From NCBI GenBank assembly GCA_016709315.1, contig JADJMZ010000008.1:1-64000 (forward strand): a stretch of DNA of 64,000 bases. The letters are read 5' to 3'. How positions within the stretch are numbered: position 1 is the first letter of the stretch; every line of letters starts with the position of its first letter. This DNA comes from Ignavibacteria bacterium. GTDB taxonomy: Bacteria; Bacteroidota; Ignavibacteria; Tepidaquicellales; Tepidaquicellaceae. Position numbers and translations under genes: made by a program. The notes under the pieces were generated by a model. It was not told the origin of the DNA. It worked only from the letters and a program-made list of their open reading frames with translations, and ran no database searches. This document shows, piece by piece, positions 36,738 through 45,526 of this stretch.

Positions 36738-37346
36738 ATGATAGAGTTCATTCAGACGTTTGTTTTTCTTTTTGCCGTGATAGACCCTTTGGGATCTGTA
36801 CCGGTATTTCTGGAAGCGACAAAAAGTTATGACAGCAAAATCAAGAAAGAAATAGCGTTCAAAGCAATTCTATTCGCTGCTTTCATACTTGTGTTTTTTA
36901 TAGTGATTGGGCAGATCATAATGGAAACAATGAACATTTCACTTTCAGCATTTCAGATTTCCGGAGGAATGATTCTTTTTTTGTTTTCACTTACAATGAT
37001 TTTCGGAGATGGCAAACCTTTGGATGAAAAGAATATGCTCAAAGACCATAAAGATGTCACTATATTTCCAATTGCAATTCCATCTATCGCTTCCCCAGCA
37101 GCTATTATGGGAGTTGTAATACTGACTGATAATCATATTCATTCTGTTACAGAACAGTTTTATACAACGCTTATTGTTTTACTGGTTTTATTAGTTACTT
37201 ATCTGATTATCCTTGTTGCAGAGAAAATTCAGAATAAGATCGGAGAGTCAGGTATTCTGGTAATCAGCAAGATAATGGGTCTGATACTTGCATCTTTTGC
37301 AATTCAAAGCATACTCACAGGAATTAAAGAATATTTTAAGATATAA
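36738..37346 (+). CDS. MarC-family integral membrane protein
   Basis: 202 aa, six hydrophobic helices. The N-terminal FLFAVIDPLGSVPVF and the central AIPSIASPAAI match the MarC/UPF0056 family. MarC was once linked to multiple antibiotic resistance but the link has not held; the transport substrate is unknown. ATG start; the preceding 153-nt gap is AT-rich. The next gene (rmlA) is 123 nt downstream and probably separate. Confidence 0.87.
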   Translation: MIEFIQTFVFLFAVIDPLGSVPVFLEATKSYDSKIKKEIAFKAILFAAFILVFFIVIGQIIMETMNISLSAFQISGGMILFLFSLTMIFGDGKPLDEKNMLKDHKDVTIFPIAIPSIASPAAIMGVVILTDNHIHSVTEQFYTTLIVLLVLLVTYLIILVAEKIQNKIGESGILVISKIMGLILASFAIQSILTGIKEYFKI

Positions 37347-37469
37347 TTTTGACTTAGTATTCTTTATTGCAGTTTTTAAAAGTTAAATAAAAAGAGTTCA
37401 AATTATCTTTAATTTTATACTATCCTTGAGTAAATTGAAACTCATTTTTTAATTTTAAATCATACTCTT

Positions 37470-38333
37470 TTGAAAGGCATCATTTTAGCAGGCGGAGCAG
37501 GTTCACGGCTTTATCCTGTTTCCAAAGTATACAGCAAACAGCTGACTCTTATTTACGACAAACCGCTTATTTATTATCCTCTTTCTATATTAATGTTGTC
37601 AAATATCAGAGAAATATTAATAATCTCAAATGAAGAGACAATTCCTTTGTATCAGAAATTATTCGATGACGGTTCGGATTACGGAATCAGAATAGAATAT
37701 GCTCTTCAGACTGCGCCTAACGGCATTGCAGAATCATTTATTATTGGAGAAGACTTCATAGGAAAAGACGGAGCTACTCTTATACTGGGAGATAATATTT
37801 TCTATGGTAATCTTGATTTCATTTATAAAGCTATGGAAAAAAATGACGGAGCTACTATATTCGGATACAGGGTGAATGATCCTGAAAGATACGGCATAGT
37901 GGAGTTTGATGAAAAAGGAAAAGCAATTTCAATAGAAGAAAAGCCCGCAAAGCCGAGATCTAACTTTGCTGTTCCCGGTCTTTATGTTTATGATAATGAT
38001 GTTGTTAATATTTCTAAAAATATAAAACCATCTCCGAGAGGCGAACTTGAGATCACGGATGTTAATAATGTTTATCTGAATAAAGGAAAGCTGAATGTAG
38101 AGAAGATCGGAAGAGGTGTTGCCTGGCTTGACACCGGAACTCCCGAGTCTCTTCTTCAGGCATCTAATTTTTTTGGAGTAATAGAGGACAGGCAGGGACT
38201 TAAAGTTGCCTGCATCGAGGAAATCGCATTCAATAAAGGATTCATTGATCAGTCGAAATTCGAAAATGTGTTGTCGAAAATTCCGAAGTCGCTGTATAAG
38301 TCTTATCTCGAAAAAATATTAAAGGAGCGTTAG
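37470..38333 (+). CDS. rmlA: Glucose-1-phosphate thymidylyltransferase
   Basis: 287-aa nucleotidyltransferase (dTTP + Glc-1-P to dTDP-glucose), first step to dTDP-L-rhamnose. The N-terminal motif LAGGAGSRLYP and the catalytic EKP segment (about residues 156-158) are present; length is exact for RmlA. TTG start. rmlC starts 12 nt downstream, so they form an operon; rmlB and rmlD are not in this window. Product feeds cell-surface polysaccharide. Confidence 0.95.
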   Translation: MKGIILAGGAGSRLYPVSKVYSKQLTLIYDKPLIYYPLSILMLSNIREILIISNEETIPLYQKLFDDGSDYGIRIEYALQTAPNGIAESFIIGEDFIGKDGATLILGDNIFYGNLDFIYKAMEKNDGATIFGYRVNDPERYGIVEFDEKGKAISIEEKPAKPRSNFAVPGLYVYDNDVVNISKNIKPSPRGELEITDVNNVYLNKGKLNVEKIGRGVAWLDTGTPESLLQASNFFGVIEDRQGLKVACIEEIAFNKGFIDQSKFENVLSKIPKSLYKSYLEKILKER

Positions 38334-38345
38334 TAAATTATTTAT

Positions 38346-38894
38346 ATGAAAATAATTAAAACCGAACTTCCGGGAGTATTGATTTTTGAACCTGATTTTT
38401 TTGCAGATGAAAGAGGTTACTTTTTTGAATCTTATAATCAGAAAAAATACAATGATCACGGATTGAATTTTAATTTTGTTCAGGATAACATTTCAAAATC
38501 TCAGAGAGGAACTATCAGAGGTCTTCATTATCAGGTCGGAGGAAATGCTCAGGGTAAACTTTGTCAGGTGATATCAGGCACAGTGCTTGATGTGGCTGTT
38601 GATATAAGATTCGGATCACCGGTCTTCGGGAAGCATGTTTCAGTTGAACTTTCAGAAGAGAATCATAAACAGATATGGATACCGCCCGGTTTTGCACACG
38701 GCTTTTCAGTACTTTCAGATGAAGCTGTTTTTATGTACAAATGCACAGCCTATTACAGTAAGCCGGATGAAAGGTCAATTCTGTTCAACGATAAAGATCT
38801 GAACATTGACTGGAGTGTTAAAAAACCAATTGTATCTGAAAAAGATTTGAAAGCTGAATTGTTTAAAGATATTGACAAAGATTTTTTGTTTTAG
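38346..38894 (+). CDS. rmlC: dTDP-4-dehydrorhamnose 3,5-epimerase
   Basis: 182-aa cupin epimerase. The pattern RGLHYQ and the catalytic histidine/aspartate pair (H in GLHYQ near residue 60, D in VAVDIRFGSP) are present, followed by WIPPGFAHGFSVLSD. It acts after RmlB on the dTDP-sugar. Twelve nt after rmlA, so cotranscribed. The minus-strand UXS gene 400 bp further on may belong to the same surface-sugar function. Confidence 0.95.
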   Translation: MKIIKTELPGVLIFEPDFFADERGYFFESYNQKKYNDHGLNFNFVQDNISKSQRGTIRGLHYQVGGNAQGKLCQVISGTVLDVAVDIRFGSPVFGKHVSVELSEENHKQIWIPPGFAHGFSVLSDEAVFMYKCTAYYSKPDERSILFNDKDLNIDWSVKKPIVSEKDLKAELFKDIDKDFLF

Positions 38895-38974
38895 ATTGAT
38901 GAATTTAATTCAAATATGAAACGAATTAAAAAATTTTTTTAATATTCGGAATAAAATTAATCCCACAAAAAGCT

Positions 38975-39202
38975 TCATAATAATCCATCTTTTTTCAAAC
39001 CTTTAACGACTTCATTAAAGGAAATGTACTTTTCATTTTTTCTTTCTGCAACTACAGCAATGTCATGTAAGTCTTCAATAAGTGACTCATAATCTTCAAT
39101 TGACAAAATAACTTTAGTTTTTTTACCGTCCCTGTCTGTTATATATTCCAAATCATCTTTTCTTTTAGAAATTGATTTTTTATTCTTTCTTAAGATATTC
39201 AT
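38975..39202 (-). CDS. Orphan Phd/YefM-type antitoxin
   Basis: 75-aa protein with the Phd/RelB antitoxin pattern: an N-terminal DNA-binding-like half (YITDRDGKKTKVILSIEDYESL) and a charged C-terminal tail (ERKNEKYISFNEVVKGLKKD). No toxin gene is next to it: downstream (plus-coordinate side, 38895-38974) is too short and upstream is repeat sequence. Either an orphan antitoxin or a decayed TA pair. ATG start. Confidence 0.68.
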   Translation of the reverse strand: MNILRKNKKSISKRKDDLEYITDRDGKKTKVILSIEDYESLIEDLHDIAVVAERKNEKYISFNEVVKGLKKDGLL

Positions 39203-39244
39203 CCAAGTATTTCTTTAAGTTTAAAAACATTTTAAAATAACTAT

Positions 39245-39306
39245 TACACACTCAACACACACTACACACTCCACACACTACACACTCCACACACTCTACA
39301 CACTCA
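39245..39306. repeat. Simple ACACTC-type repeat
   Basis: About 60 nt of CACACTACACACTC-type units between the orphan antitoxin and the UDP-sugar decarboxylase. Low complexity; no gene. It overlaps the end of the decarboxylase by about 10 nt. Confidence 0.7.
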
Positions 39307-40270
39307 ATTTACTTTTCTCAAGAATATTCTTAAAATACTCATAAGTGATCTTCAGACCTTCTGATCTTCCGATCTTTGGTTCCCATCCCAGAATTTCCTT
39401 TGCTTTTGTAATGTCCGGCTGACGCTGTTTAGGGTCATCTTTCGGAAGCGGCGTATAGATTATTTTCTGATCTGTACCGGTTAGTTTAATAATTTCTTCA
39501 GCAAATTCTTTGATCGTTATTTCATCGGGATTCCCAATATTGACAGGAAATGCATAATCACTAAGAAGCAGTCTGTAAATTCCTTCAACGAGATCATCTA
39601 CAAAACAGAAAGACCTTGTCTGACTGCCGTCACCGAAAACAGTTATGTCTTCACCGCGTATCGCTTGTCCGAAAAAAGCCGGCAGCGCTCTTCCGTCATT
39701 AAGTCTCATTCTCGGTCCGTAAGTATTGAAGATCCTGACAATTCTTGTTTCAAGCCCGTGATAAGTATGATAAGCCATTGTAATTGCTTCCTGAAATCTT
39801 TTCGCCTCGTCATAGACGCCTCTTGGACCAATTGGGTTTACATTTCCCCAGTATTCTTCGTTCTGCGGATGAACCTGCGGATCGCCGTAAATTTCCGAAG
39901 TGGATGCTATTAAAAATCTTGCTTTCTTTTCTTTGGCAAGTCCGAGAAGATTATGTGTACCAAGCGAACCTACTTTAAGAGTCTGAATAGGAATCTTAAG
40001 ATAATCTATAGGACTTGCAGGTGAAGCAAAGTGCAGTATATAGTCAAGTTTACCCGGGACGTGCACGAATTTTGTAACATCGTGAAAATAAAATTCGAAT
40101 TCTTTCAATGGAAACAGATGTTCGATATTGCTTATGGAACCAGTGATAAGATTATCCATTCCTATTACATGATAACCTTCTTTTATAAATCTGTCGCTGA
40201 GATGTGAGCCGAGGAATCCTGCTGCTCCTGTAATTAATATTCTTTTTTGACCGGAGTTGTTTAAAGACAT
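39296..40270 (-). CDS. UDP-glucuronic acid decarboxylase (UXS-type SDR)
   Basis: Extended short-chain dehydrogenase, about 324 aa. NAD-binding GAAGFLGS, the catalytic Y-x-x-x-K (YDEAK) and S/T are present, and the ASPASPIDYL and GDGSQTRSFCFVDDL segments are typical of UDP-xylose synthases (UDP-GlcA to UDP-xylose + CO2). The ATG at 40270 is preferred; a TTG seven codons upstream is possible. Works in surface polysaccharide synthesis together with rmlA/rmlC nearby. Other NDP-sugar epimerases of this family are hard to exclude. Confidence 0.85.
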   Translation of the reverse strand: MSLNNSGQKRILITGAAGFLGSHLSDRFIKEGYHVIGMDNLITGSISNIEHLFPLKEFEFYFHDVTKFVHVPGKLDYILHFASPASPIDYLKIPIQTLKVGSLGTHNLLGLAKEKKARFLIASTSEIYGDPQVHPQNEEYWGNVNPIGPRGVYDEAKRFQEAITMAYHTYHGLETRIVRIFNTYGPRMRLNDGRALPAFFGQAIRGEDITVFGDGSQTRSFCFVDDLVEGIYRLLLSDYAFPVNIGNPDEITIKEFAEEIIKLTGTDQKIIYTPLPKDDPKQRQPDITKAKEILGWEPKIGRSEGLKITYEYFKNILEKSKLSV

Positions 40271-40372
40271 TTGTATTTTTTGATTTTTCAAATTTAACTA
40301 ATACGAAAATAATATATGAGATATAAATAAATCTAACTTTAATTTTGATGAGTCATTGAATAAATTGGGTTC

Positions 40373-40756
40373 ATGAAAAAATTCAATCCCGTAAAAACTG
40401 ATCCGGACAAGACAAATCTTCTGGAAATATTTGATAACTCATTTCCTGACAGAGATTATCTTATTGTTCACAAAGCAAATGAATTCACCTCAGTCTGCCC
40501 AAAAACAGGTCAGCCCGATTTCGGAGTGATCACGATCTCTTACATTGCAAAAAAGAAATGCGTTGAGTTAAAATCCCTGAAGTATTATCTGCAGTCCTTC
40601 AGAAATGAAGGTATCTTTTATGAAAACGTCATAAACAGAATTCTTGACGATCTGACAACTCTTCTTAAACCAAAATGGATGGAGATAAAAGGTGAATTCA
40701 CTGTGAGAGGCGGTTTGCAGTCAACTGTGACTTCGGTTTACAGATCAGGCAAATAA
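40373..40756 (+). CDS. queF: NADPH-dependent 7-cyano-7-deazaguanine reductase (QueF, short type)
   Basis: 127-aa type I QueF, which reduces preQ0 to preQ1 in queuosine synthesis. The active-site cysteine is in FTSVCPKTGQPDFG (about C43), with ELKSLKYYLQSFRNEGIFYEN as the substrate-binding part. Homologues of this size dimerise or tetramerise. ATG start. Divergent from the UXS gene with a roughly 100-nt shared promoter region. No queC/D/E in this window. Confidence 0.93.
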   Translation: MKKFNPVKTDPDKTNLLEIFDNSFPDRDYLIVHKANEFTSVCPKTGQPDFGVITISYIAKKKCVELKSLKYYLQSFRNEGIFYENVINRILDDLTTLLKPKWMEIKGEFTVRGGLQSTVTSVYRSGK

Positions 40757-40903
40757 TATTATTTCTTTGTTTCAGGTCAGAAGTACATTCATTTATTTCA
40801 ATATTCTCAATCAAGATAGATCCTGCCCAAAAGGCCGGCTTGAGTCACTGTGTTGAAATCTTTAATTTTGAAACTTATAATTTTTTAATAATTTGTCTTT
40901 AAT

Positions 40904-41065
40904 CCTGGTACACGGCAAAAATATTTTCTCACAGATATTCGCAGAAAAAATTCGCAGATTTACACAAATAATCTGTTTAATAATCTTGTTTCTGCGAAAT
41001 TCTGCGTGGAAATTCTGCGGTAATCTGCGTGAAATTCTCTCCGGAAAATTTTATCATGTACGAGG
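40904..41065. repeat. MITE-like palindromic element (41 kb)
   Basis: In the 464-nt gap 40757-41220. The ends are imperfect inverted repeats: CCTGGTACACGGCAAAAAT on the left and, read on the other strand, CCTCGTACATGATAAAATT on the right. The interior is a second palindrome of TTCGCAGATTT / AATCTGCG units. The ends resemble those of the 54.0 kb element (GTACACG then A/T-rich) although the interiors differ. No ORF. The rest of the gap is AT-rich leader of the cytochrome gene. Confidence 0.55.
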
Positions 41066-41220
41066 TATTTAATATTTTTACATTAATTTATGATATTCAT
41101 AGTATAACATAAGTATCAAAATAAATTGAAAAAGTATTTTGAACAACTCTCAGACAAAACAAGTATTTCTGAAATTTCTAACTTAAATTAATTTTTTTTT
41201 ATAGTTATATTAAAGAAAAA

Positions 41221-42258
41221 ATGAAAACAATTAATTCTCCAAACGGAAAAATTGTTATTGTTATTTTTAGCTTTTTAATTTCACTTTACCTTCTCTCAGA
41301 AAACTCACATCCATTCTTATCCTGCAAATCAGAAAACATTACCATAAAGAAAGATTCAATTGTTCCCTGGCAGGTGCCGGAAATCTCTTCTATTGCTGAT
41401 AATACAGAAGGCACGGAGATCAAACTCGGGAAAAGTATTTTTGTTGATACTTACAGATATATTGGTCCCGATGTAAAGGATGTTTCAAAAAGATTCGCGG
41501 GTACAAATATGGATTGTCAGAACTGCCATCTGAAAGCCGGAACTTTGAAAAATGTTTTCGGTCTGATAGGAACTTACACCAGATATCCTGAAATGGATAC
41601 ACGTTCGGGTAAGATCATAAATATACAGGAGCGTATTAACAACTGTCTGATGCGAAGCATGAATGGTAAAGCAATGCCTGAAGATTCCAAAGAAATGAAA
41701 GCGCTCGTCGCTTACATAAAATGGCTGAGCATTTATGTGCCTAAAGGTACAAGAACTGAAGAACAGGGAATTCCGAAGATTCAGCTTCTCAGCAGAGCCG
41801 CTGATACTTCATCAGGAAGGATGGTCTATCTGGGAAAATGCATGACCTGCCACAGTGAAGACGGAGAAGGCGCATTAAATATTCCGGGGAATATAGATGT
41901 TCCGGCTGATTCAATGAAAGGATATGATTACCCGCCGGTATATGGAGAGTTCAGTTACAATGAAGGAGCGGGAATGTATAAACTCCTGACCGCAGCATCT
42001 TTCATTTATTCAAAGATGCCATATCATTATTCCGAACTTACAGTCGAAGAGTCTTATGATGTAGCCGCATTTATTAATTCAAAATCCCGTCCGGTGTTTA
42101 AAGATGCAGGGAAAGATTATCCTGATCTGAAAAATAAACCAATTGATTCTCCTTTCCCGCCTTATGCAGACAGTTTTACACAGTTGCAGCATAAATACGG
42201 ACCATACGGACCAATGCTGAAGGAAGGAGAAAAGAGCATTATGATTAAGCCGGAGTAG
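41221..42258 (+). CDS. Dihaem cytochrome c, TsdA-like thiosulfate dehydrogenase
   Basis: 345-aa exported protein (signal segment about 12-27). Two c-type haem sites: CQNCH (99-103) and CMTCH (207-211). Between them, C142 lies in RINNCLMRSMNGKAMP, which matches the cysteine that ligates the first haem in TsdA/SoxA-type enzymes. TsdA converts thiosulfate to tetrathionate or runs in reverse. The activity is inferred from this motif and domain order; other dihaem cytochromes are possible. ATG start. No sox or tsdB gene is nearby. Confidence 0.8.
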   Translation: MKTINSPNGKIVIVIFSFLISLYLLSENSHPFLSCKSENITIKKDSIVPWQVPEISSIADNTEGTEIKLGKSIFVDTYRYIGPDVKDVSKRFAGTNMDCQNCHLKAGTLKNVFGLIGTYTRYPEMDTRSGKIINIQERINNCLMRSMNGKAMPEDSKEMKALVAYIKWLSIYVPKGTRTEEQGIPKIQLLSRAADTSSGRMVYLGKCMTCHSEDGEGALNIPGNIDVPADSMKGYDYPPVYGEFSYNEGAGMYKLLTAASFIYSKMPYHYSELTVEESYDVAAFINSKSRPVFKDAGKDYPDLKNKPIDSPFPPYADSFTQLQHKYGPYGPMLKEGEKSIMIKPE

Positions 42259-42400
42259 GGACTGTATTTATTGTTAAATATTTACCAACGGCGGGACTTC
42301 CCGACTGTTTAAATTCATTTACCAGGCTCAATATATCTTTACCTGTACAATCATAAACTGTTAATCTAACAATATCAGCTCTTATACCGGGATTGAACTG
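42256..42400 (-). pseudogene. Remnant of a T9SS C-terminal sorting domain
   Basis: Between the cytochrome and the methyltransferase, in a minus-strand frame with no usable start, about 48 codons read like a decayed T9SS sorting domain: FNPG, then IVRLTVYDCTGKDILSL, then VNEFKQSGSP. Intact copies in this window read NYPNPFNP, then IYNLLGKEVMNLINEFKKAG. The frame runs over the cytochrome stop. It is probably the tail of a lost exported-protein gene. Confidence 0.5.
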
Positions 42401-42401
42401 A

Positions 42402-42830
42402 TCAATATATAAAAGGAATGAATTTTTTTGTCCGGGTTTTGTATTGCGGATATTCAGGAAACTTTTTTATCAGAAGCTGTTCTTCATATTCTGATTTTAA
42501 ATGAATTGTAATCAGAAGAATTATCCATATTGCCAGTCTGAAAATTGAAAAGTCATTGATCACCCATATAAAAGATATGAATATTAATGAAGTGTACATC
42601 GGATGACGGACAAATCTGTATGGTCCGGATGTTTTAAGCGAACTGTCATCTCTCAATTCAGGTAAAGCATTAAATCTGAATCTGTGAACATACATTGACC
42701 ATAGTGCGAACAATCCAAACAAAATCATAATTGTAAGTTTAAAAATATCAGAAGGGAATATGCTTCCTGTGAGAATGAGTATAAAGATTGCTGTAAATTG
42801 TATTGCAACGAACACGTATGACTTTTTCAT
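42402..42830 (-). CDS. ICMT/PEMT-like membrane methyltransferase
   Basis: 142-aa membrane protein, about four hydrophobic helices. The C-terminal catalytic pattern (SGPYRFVRHPMYTSL, then SEYEEQLLIKKFPEYPQYK) is that of isoprenylcysteine carboxyl methyltransferase and phospholipid methyltransferases. It binds SAM at the membrane surface. Bacterial members mostly have unknown substrates. ATG start. Same strand as the Rieske gene, which ends 36 nt upstream; possibly cotranscribed. Confidence 0.82.
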   Translation of the reverse strand: MKKSYVFVAIQFTAIFILILTGSIFPSDIFKLTIMILFGLFALWSMYVHRFRFNALPELRDDSSLKTSGPYRFVRHPMYTSLIFISFIWVINDFSIFRLAIWIILLITIHLKSEYEEQLLIKKFPEYPQYKTRTKKFIPFIY

Positions 42831-42865
42831 TTTATCCTGTATTCAGAAAATTTTATAACGGTAAT

Positions 42866-43951
42866 TTAATCATTCATAAACTCCGCTATCAGACTGTGAA
42901 AATGATGAGTGCCTGTTTCTCTGCCCGGTGAATATCTTCCTCTGTCATACAGCCGGGAATTAATACCCATCTGGACATTTTCTACAATCGCTTCATCTTC
43001 TCTTTCTACTTTATCAAGACCTGAACCCGCACCTTTTTCCATAAGCGATTCTTTCCAGACATAGGTCCGAAAAGAAACTTTCGTAAGATCCTTTTTCAGA
43101 GGTCTGACGATATTAACGGATAATCCCCAGGGATAAAAATTAAACATCAAATTCGGAAAGATCCAGAAATAATATGCAGAAATATTCTGACCAAAGTCCG
43201 GAGAATGATCCGGAAGTTCAAAACAATCTTCACCGCTTTTGCTTATACCCGTTTGCAGATTTGAATATCTGAAGAGTTCGGTTTTATATCCGGAATAATC
43301 CAGCACACTGTTAAGTGAATTATGAACATACGGAATATGAAATCCCTCAAGATAATTTTCACAATACAAAGCCCAGTGAGCATTCACAAGATAGTCTCTC
43401 GATAATGATGGTTCAAACACAAACTCATTCAATGGCAGCCATGACATTCTTGAACACATATCACCTGTGAAATTCATAACAGGCGCAACAGGATTCAGCG
43501 ACACAAACAGAAATTTCTCCCATAAGCTGAACGGAATTTCAGGAAGATCATCTTTCTCCGAAGGAAAGTTTTTTACATTTTCAAATTCAGGCATTGAAAT
43601 AAATTTTCCGTCAAGATCAAATCTTCTTCCGTGATACCTGCATCTGATATTCTTTTCAATGCAGCTTCCTTCAATAAGTATATTGCCTCTGTGAGTGCAG
43701 ACGTTTGAAAGACAATGAAGTCTGTCGCTTTTATCTCTTGATAAAAGCAGCGGCTCATTCAGAAAATTTTCAAGAAGAATAAAAGGAAAAAGCTGACCGG
43801 ATATTTTGACATTATCTGAGTCACAAACATACTGCCAGCTTCTTGAAAATATTTTTTCTTTGGAAGCTTCGTAATATTTATCATCGGTATAAAACTCAGA
43901 CGAAAGAGTTTCAGCTTTTGATATATCAGGATCAATAAAAAAATCTGTCAT
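42866..43951 (-). CDS. Rieske non-haem iron oxygenase, alpha subunit
   Basis: 361-aa oxygenase. The Rieske [2Fe-2S] ligands are C85-x-H87 and C104-x2-H107 (CTHRGN, CRYHGR). The mononuclear iron site includes H205 and H210 in NYLEGFHIPYVH. The C-terminal ENVQMGINSRLYDRGRYSP signature resembles choline/glycine-betaine/carnitine-type monooxygenases more than aromatic dioxygenases. No reductase gene is adjacent. Substrate unknown. ATG start, with pepT ending 20 nt upstream in the same direction. Confidence 0.88.
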   Translation of the reverse strand: MTDFFIDPDISKAETLSSEFYTDDKYYEASKEKIFSRSWQYVCDSDNVKISGQLFPFILLENFLNEPLLLSRDKSDRLHCLSNVCTHRGNILIEGSCIEKNIRCRYHGRRFDLDGKFISMPEFENVKNFPSEKDDLPEIPFSLWEKFLFVSLNPVAPVMNFTGDMCSRMSWLPLNEFVFEPSLSRDYLVNAHWALYCENYLEGFHIPYVHNSLNSVLDYSGYKTELFRYSNLQTGISKSGEDCFELPDHSPDFGQNISAYYFWIFPNLMFNFYPWGLSVNIVRPLKKDLTKVSFRTYVWKESLMEKGAGSGLDKVEREDEAIVENVQMGINSRLYDRGRYSPGRETGTHHFHSLIAEFMND

Positions 43952-43971
43952 AAAATATTTTTAATGTATGT

Positions 43972-45222
43972 TCAGCTCTTTTCTTCCCAGATGATGCACA
44001 GGTTTATTATCGTTTCAACTGCTTTCTGCATATCCTGAATTGATATCCATTCCTTTCTGGAATGAAATGCATGACCTCCCGCAAATATATTCGGACAGGG
44101 CAGACCCATGAATGAAAGTCTTGAGCCGTCAGTGCCGCCTCTGATTGAATTAAGCACCGGCTCGACCCCCGACCTTTTTACCGCTTCGAGTGCATATTCT
44201 ACAATCTCAGGTCTTTTATCGAGAACATTCTTCAGATTCCTGTATGACTCTTCAACGATGAACTCATAAGAAGAATTTTTAAATTCTTTCAGAGTTTCTT
44301 CTGTGATTTTTTTCAGAAAGTTTTCTTTTTCAATAAGACCTTCCGTTTCAAAATCGCGGATAATGAATTTTACAACAGCGGAATCAACTTCCGCTTTTAA
44401 TGATACAGGATGCATGAAACCTTCTTTACCTTCTGTAGTTTCGGGTGACATGGAATCATCAGGAAGTCTGCTGATAATTTTACCTGCTATCTTTATTGCA
44501 TTTTCAATTTTATCTTTTGCAAAACCGGGATGTACATTTACTCCTGATATTTTAATTGTTACAGCATCAGCGGAGAATGTTTCATTCTCTACACTTCCAA
44601 GCATTGAACCGTCAATAGTATATCCTACTTCTGCGCCGAGTTTTTTCATATCCGCTTTATCAACTCCATGACCGACTTCTTCGTCAGGCGTAAATAATAT
44701 TCTGATCTTCCCGTGCTTTACTTCGGGATTATCATAAAAAAACTTTACAGCATCCATTATTTCCGAAAGACCGGCTTTATCATCTGCTCCTAAAAGCGTC
44801 GTACCGTCTGTTGTGATTATGTCATTTCCGATCTTGGTTTTTAACTGCGGATAGTCATCAGTCTTTATGATCTGTGAACTGTCATTCGGCAGAACGATAT
44901 CCCCGCCCTGATAATTTTTATGAATTACGGGATAGACATTGTTACCGGGAGCGTCAGGGGAAGTATCCATGTGCGAACAAAAGCAGATCACAGGAACTCT
45001 CTTGTTTGTATTTGAAGGAATCGTTGCATAGACATAACCGTATTCATCCATTTCAATGTCCTGCACACCTATCTCCTTTAATTCCTGAACAAGTATGACT
45101 GCAAGATCTTTTTGTTTTTCCGTGGAAGGGAAAGTATTCGAATCGTGGTCTGACTGAGTATCAACTTTAACATATTTTAAAAATCTTTCAGCGCAAGTAA
45201 AGTTAATTTTTAATTCGCTCAT
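43972..45222 (-). CDS. pepT: Peptidase T (tripeptide aminopeptidase)
   Basis: 416-aa M20 di-zinc exopeptidase that removes N-terminal residues from tripeptides. Zinc motif HMD (H84, D86), a second metal region in TLLGADDKAG (about 140-149), the catalytic EE in TPDEEVGHG (about 177-178) and the final HSRKEWI histidine. ATG start. First gene of the minus-strand pepT-Rieske-methyltransferase run. Confidence 0.96.
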   Translation of the reverse strand: MSELKINFTCAERFLKYVKVDTQSDHDSNTFPSTEKQKDLAVILVQELKEIGVQDIEMDEYGYVYATIPSNTNKRVPVICFCSHMDTSPDAPGNNVYPVIHKNYQGGDIVLPNDSSQIIKTDDYPQLKTKIGNDIITTDGTTLLGADDKAGLSEIMDAVKFFYDNPEVKHGKIRILFTPDEEVGHGVDKADMKKLGAEVGYTIDGSMLGSVENETFSADAVTIKISGVNVHPGFAKDKIENAIKIAGKIISRLPDDSMSPETTEGKEGFMHPVSLKAEVDSAVVKFIIRDFETEGLIEKENFLKKITEETLKEFKNSSYEFIVEESYRNLKNVLDKRPEIVEYALEAVKRSGVEPVLNSIRGGTDGSRLSFMGLPCPNIFAGGHAFHSRKEWISIQDMQKAVETIINLCIIWEEKS

Positions 45223-45370
45223 ATTATTTTTTCTTTCAATATTGGAAATATGGATTCAAAATAATACAGAAAATATGATTCATATATTTTTCTAAACGTA
45301 CAGTAATTTTTTTCCGGAGTTAACTTAGATTTGTTTTTAAGATATTCACAGAAGCTATTGAATTTTTCGC

Positions 45371-45512
45371 AGTTGACCGCTTCAATATTGAAAACAAGAA
45401 TTGCCACTAATTTCACTAATTAATACGAATTTGAAAAATCATTTTTAATACAATTAGTGTGAATTCGTGTAATTCGTGGCGAAACAATCTTCAAAGATCA
45501 AAGCGGTCAACT
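45371..45512. repeat. MITE-like element copy A (CACGAATT palindrome)
   Basis: Within the 304-nt gap 45223-45526. Perfect 12-bp terminal inverted repeats AGTTGACCGCTT (45371-45382) and AAGCGGTCAACT (45501-45512) enclose GCCACTAATTTCACTAATT and AATTCGTGTAATTCGTGGC, which themselves form an inner palindrome. Copy B at 62.34-62.49 kb is the same element in reverse orientation, diverged. The minus-strand frame across it is not a credible gene. Confidence 0.7.
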
Positions 45513-45526
45513 TAAGTTATTAATTG

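Noticed and set aside
45219..45416. 65-aa minus-strand ORF before pepT
   Set aside because: It runs through the MITE-like repeat and has no family or coding character.
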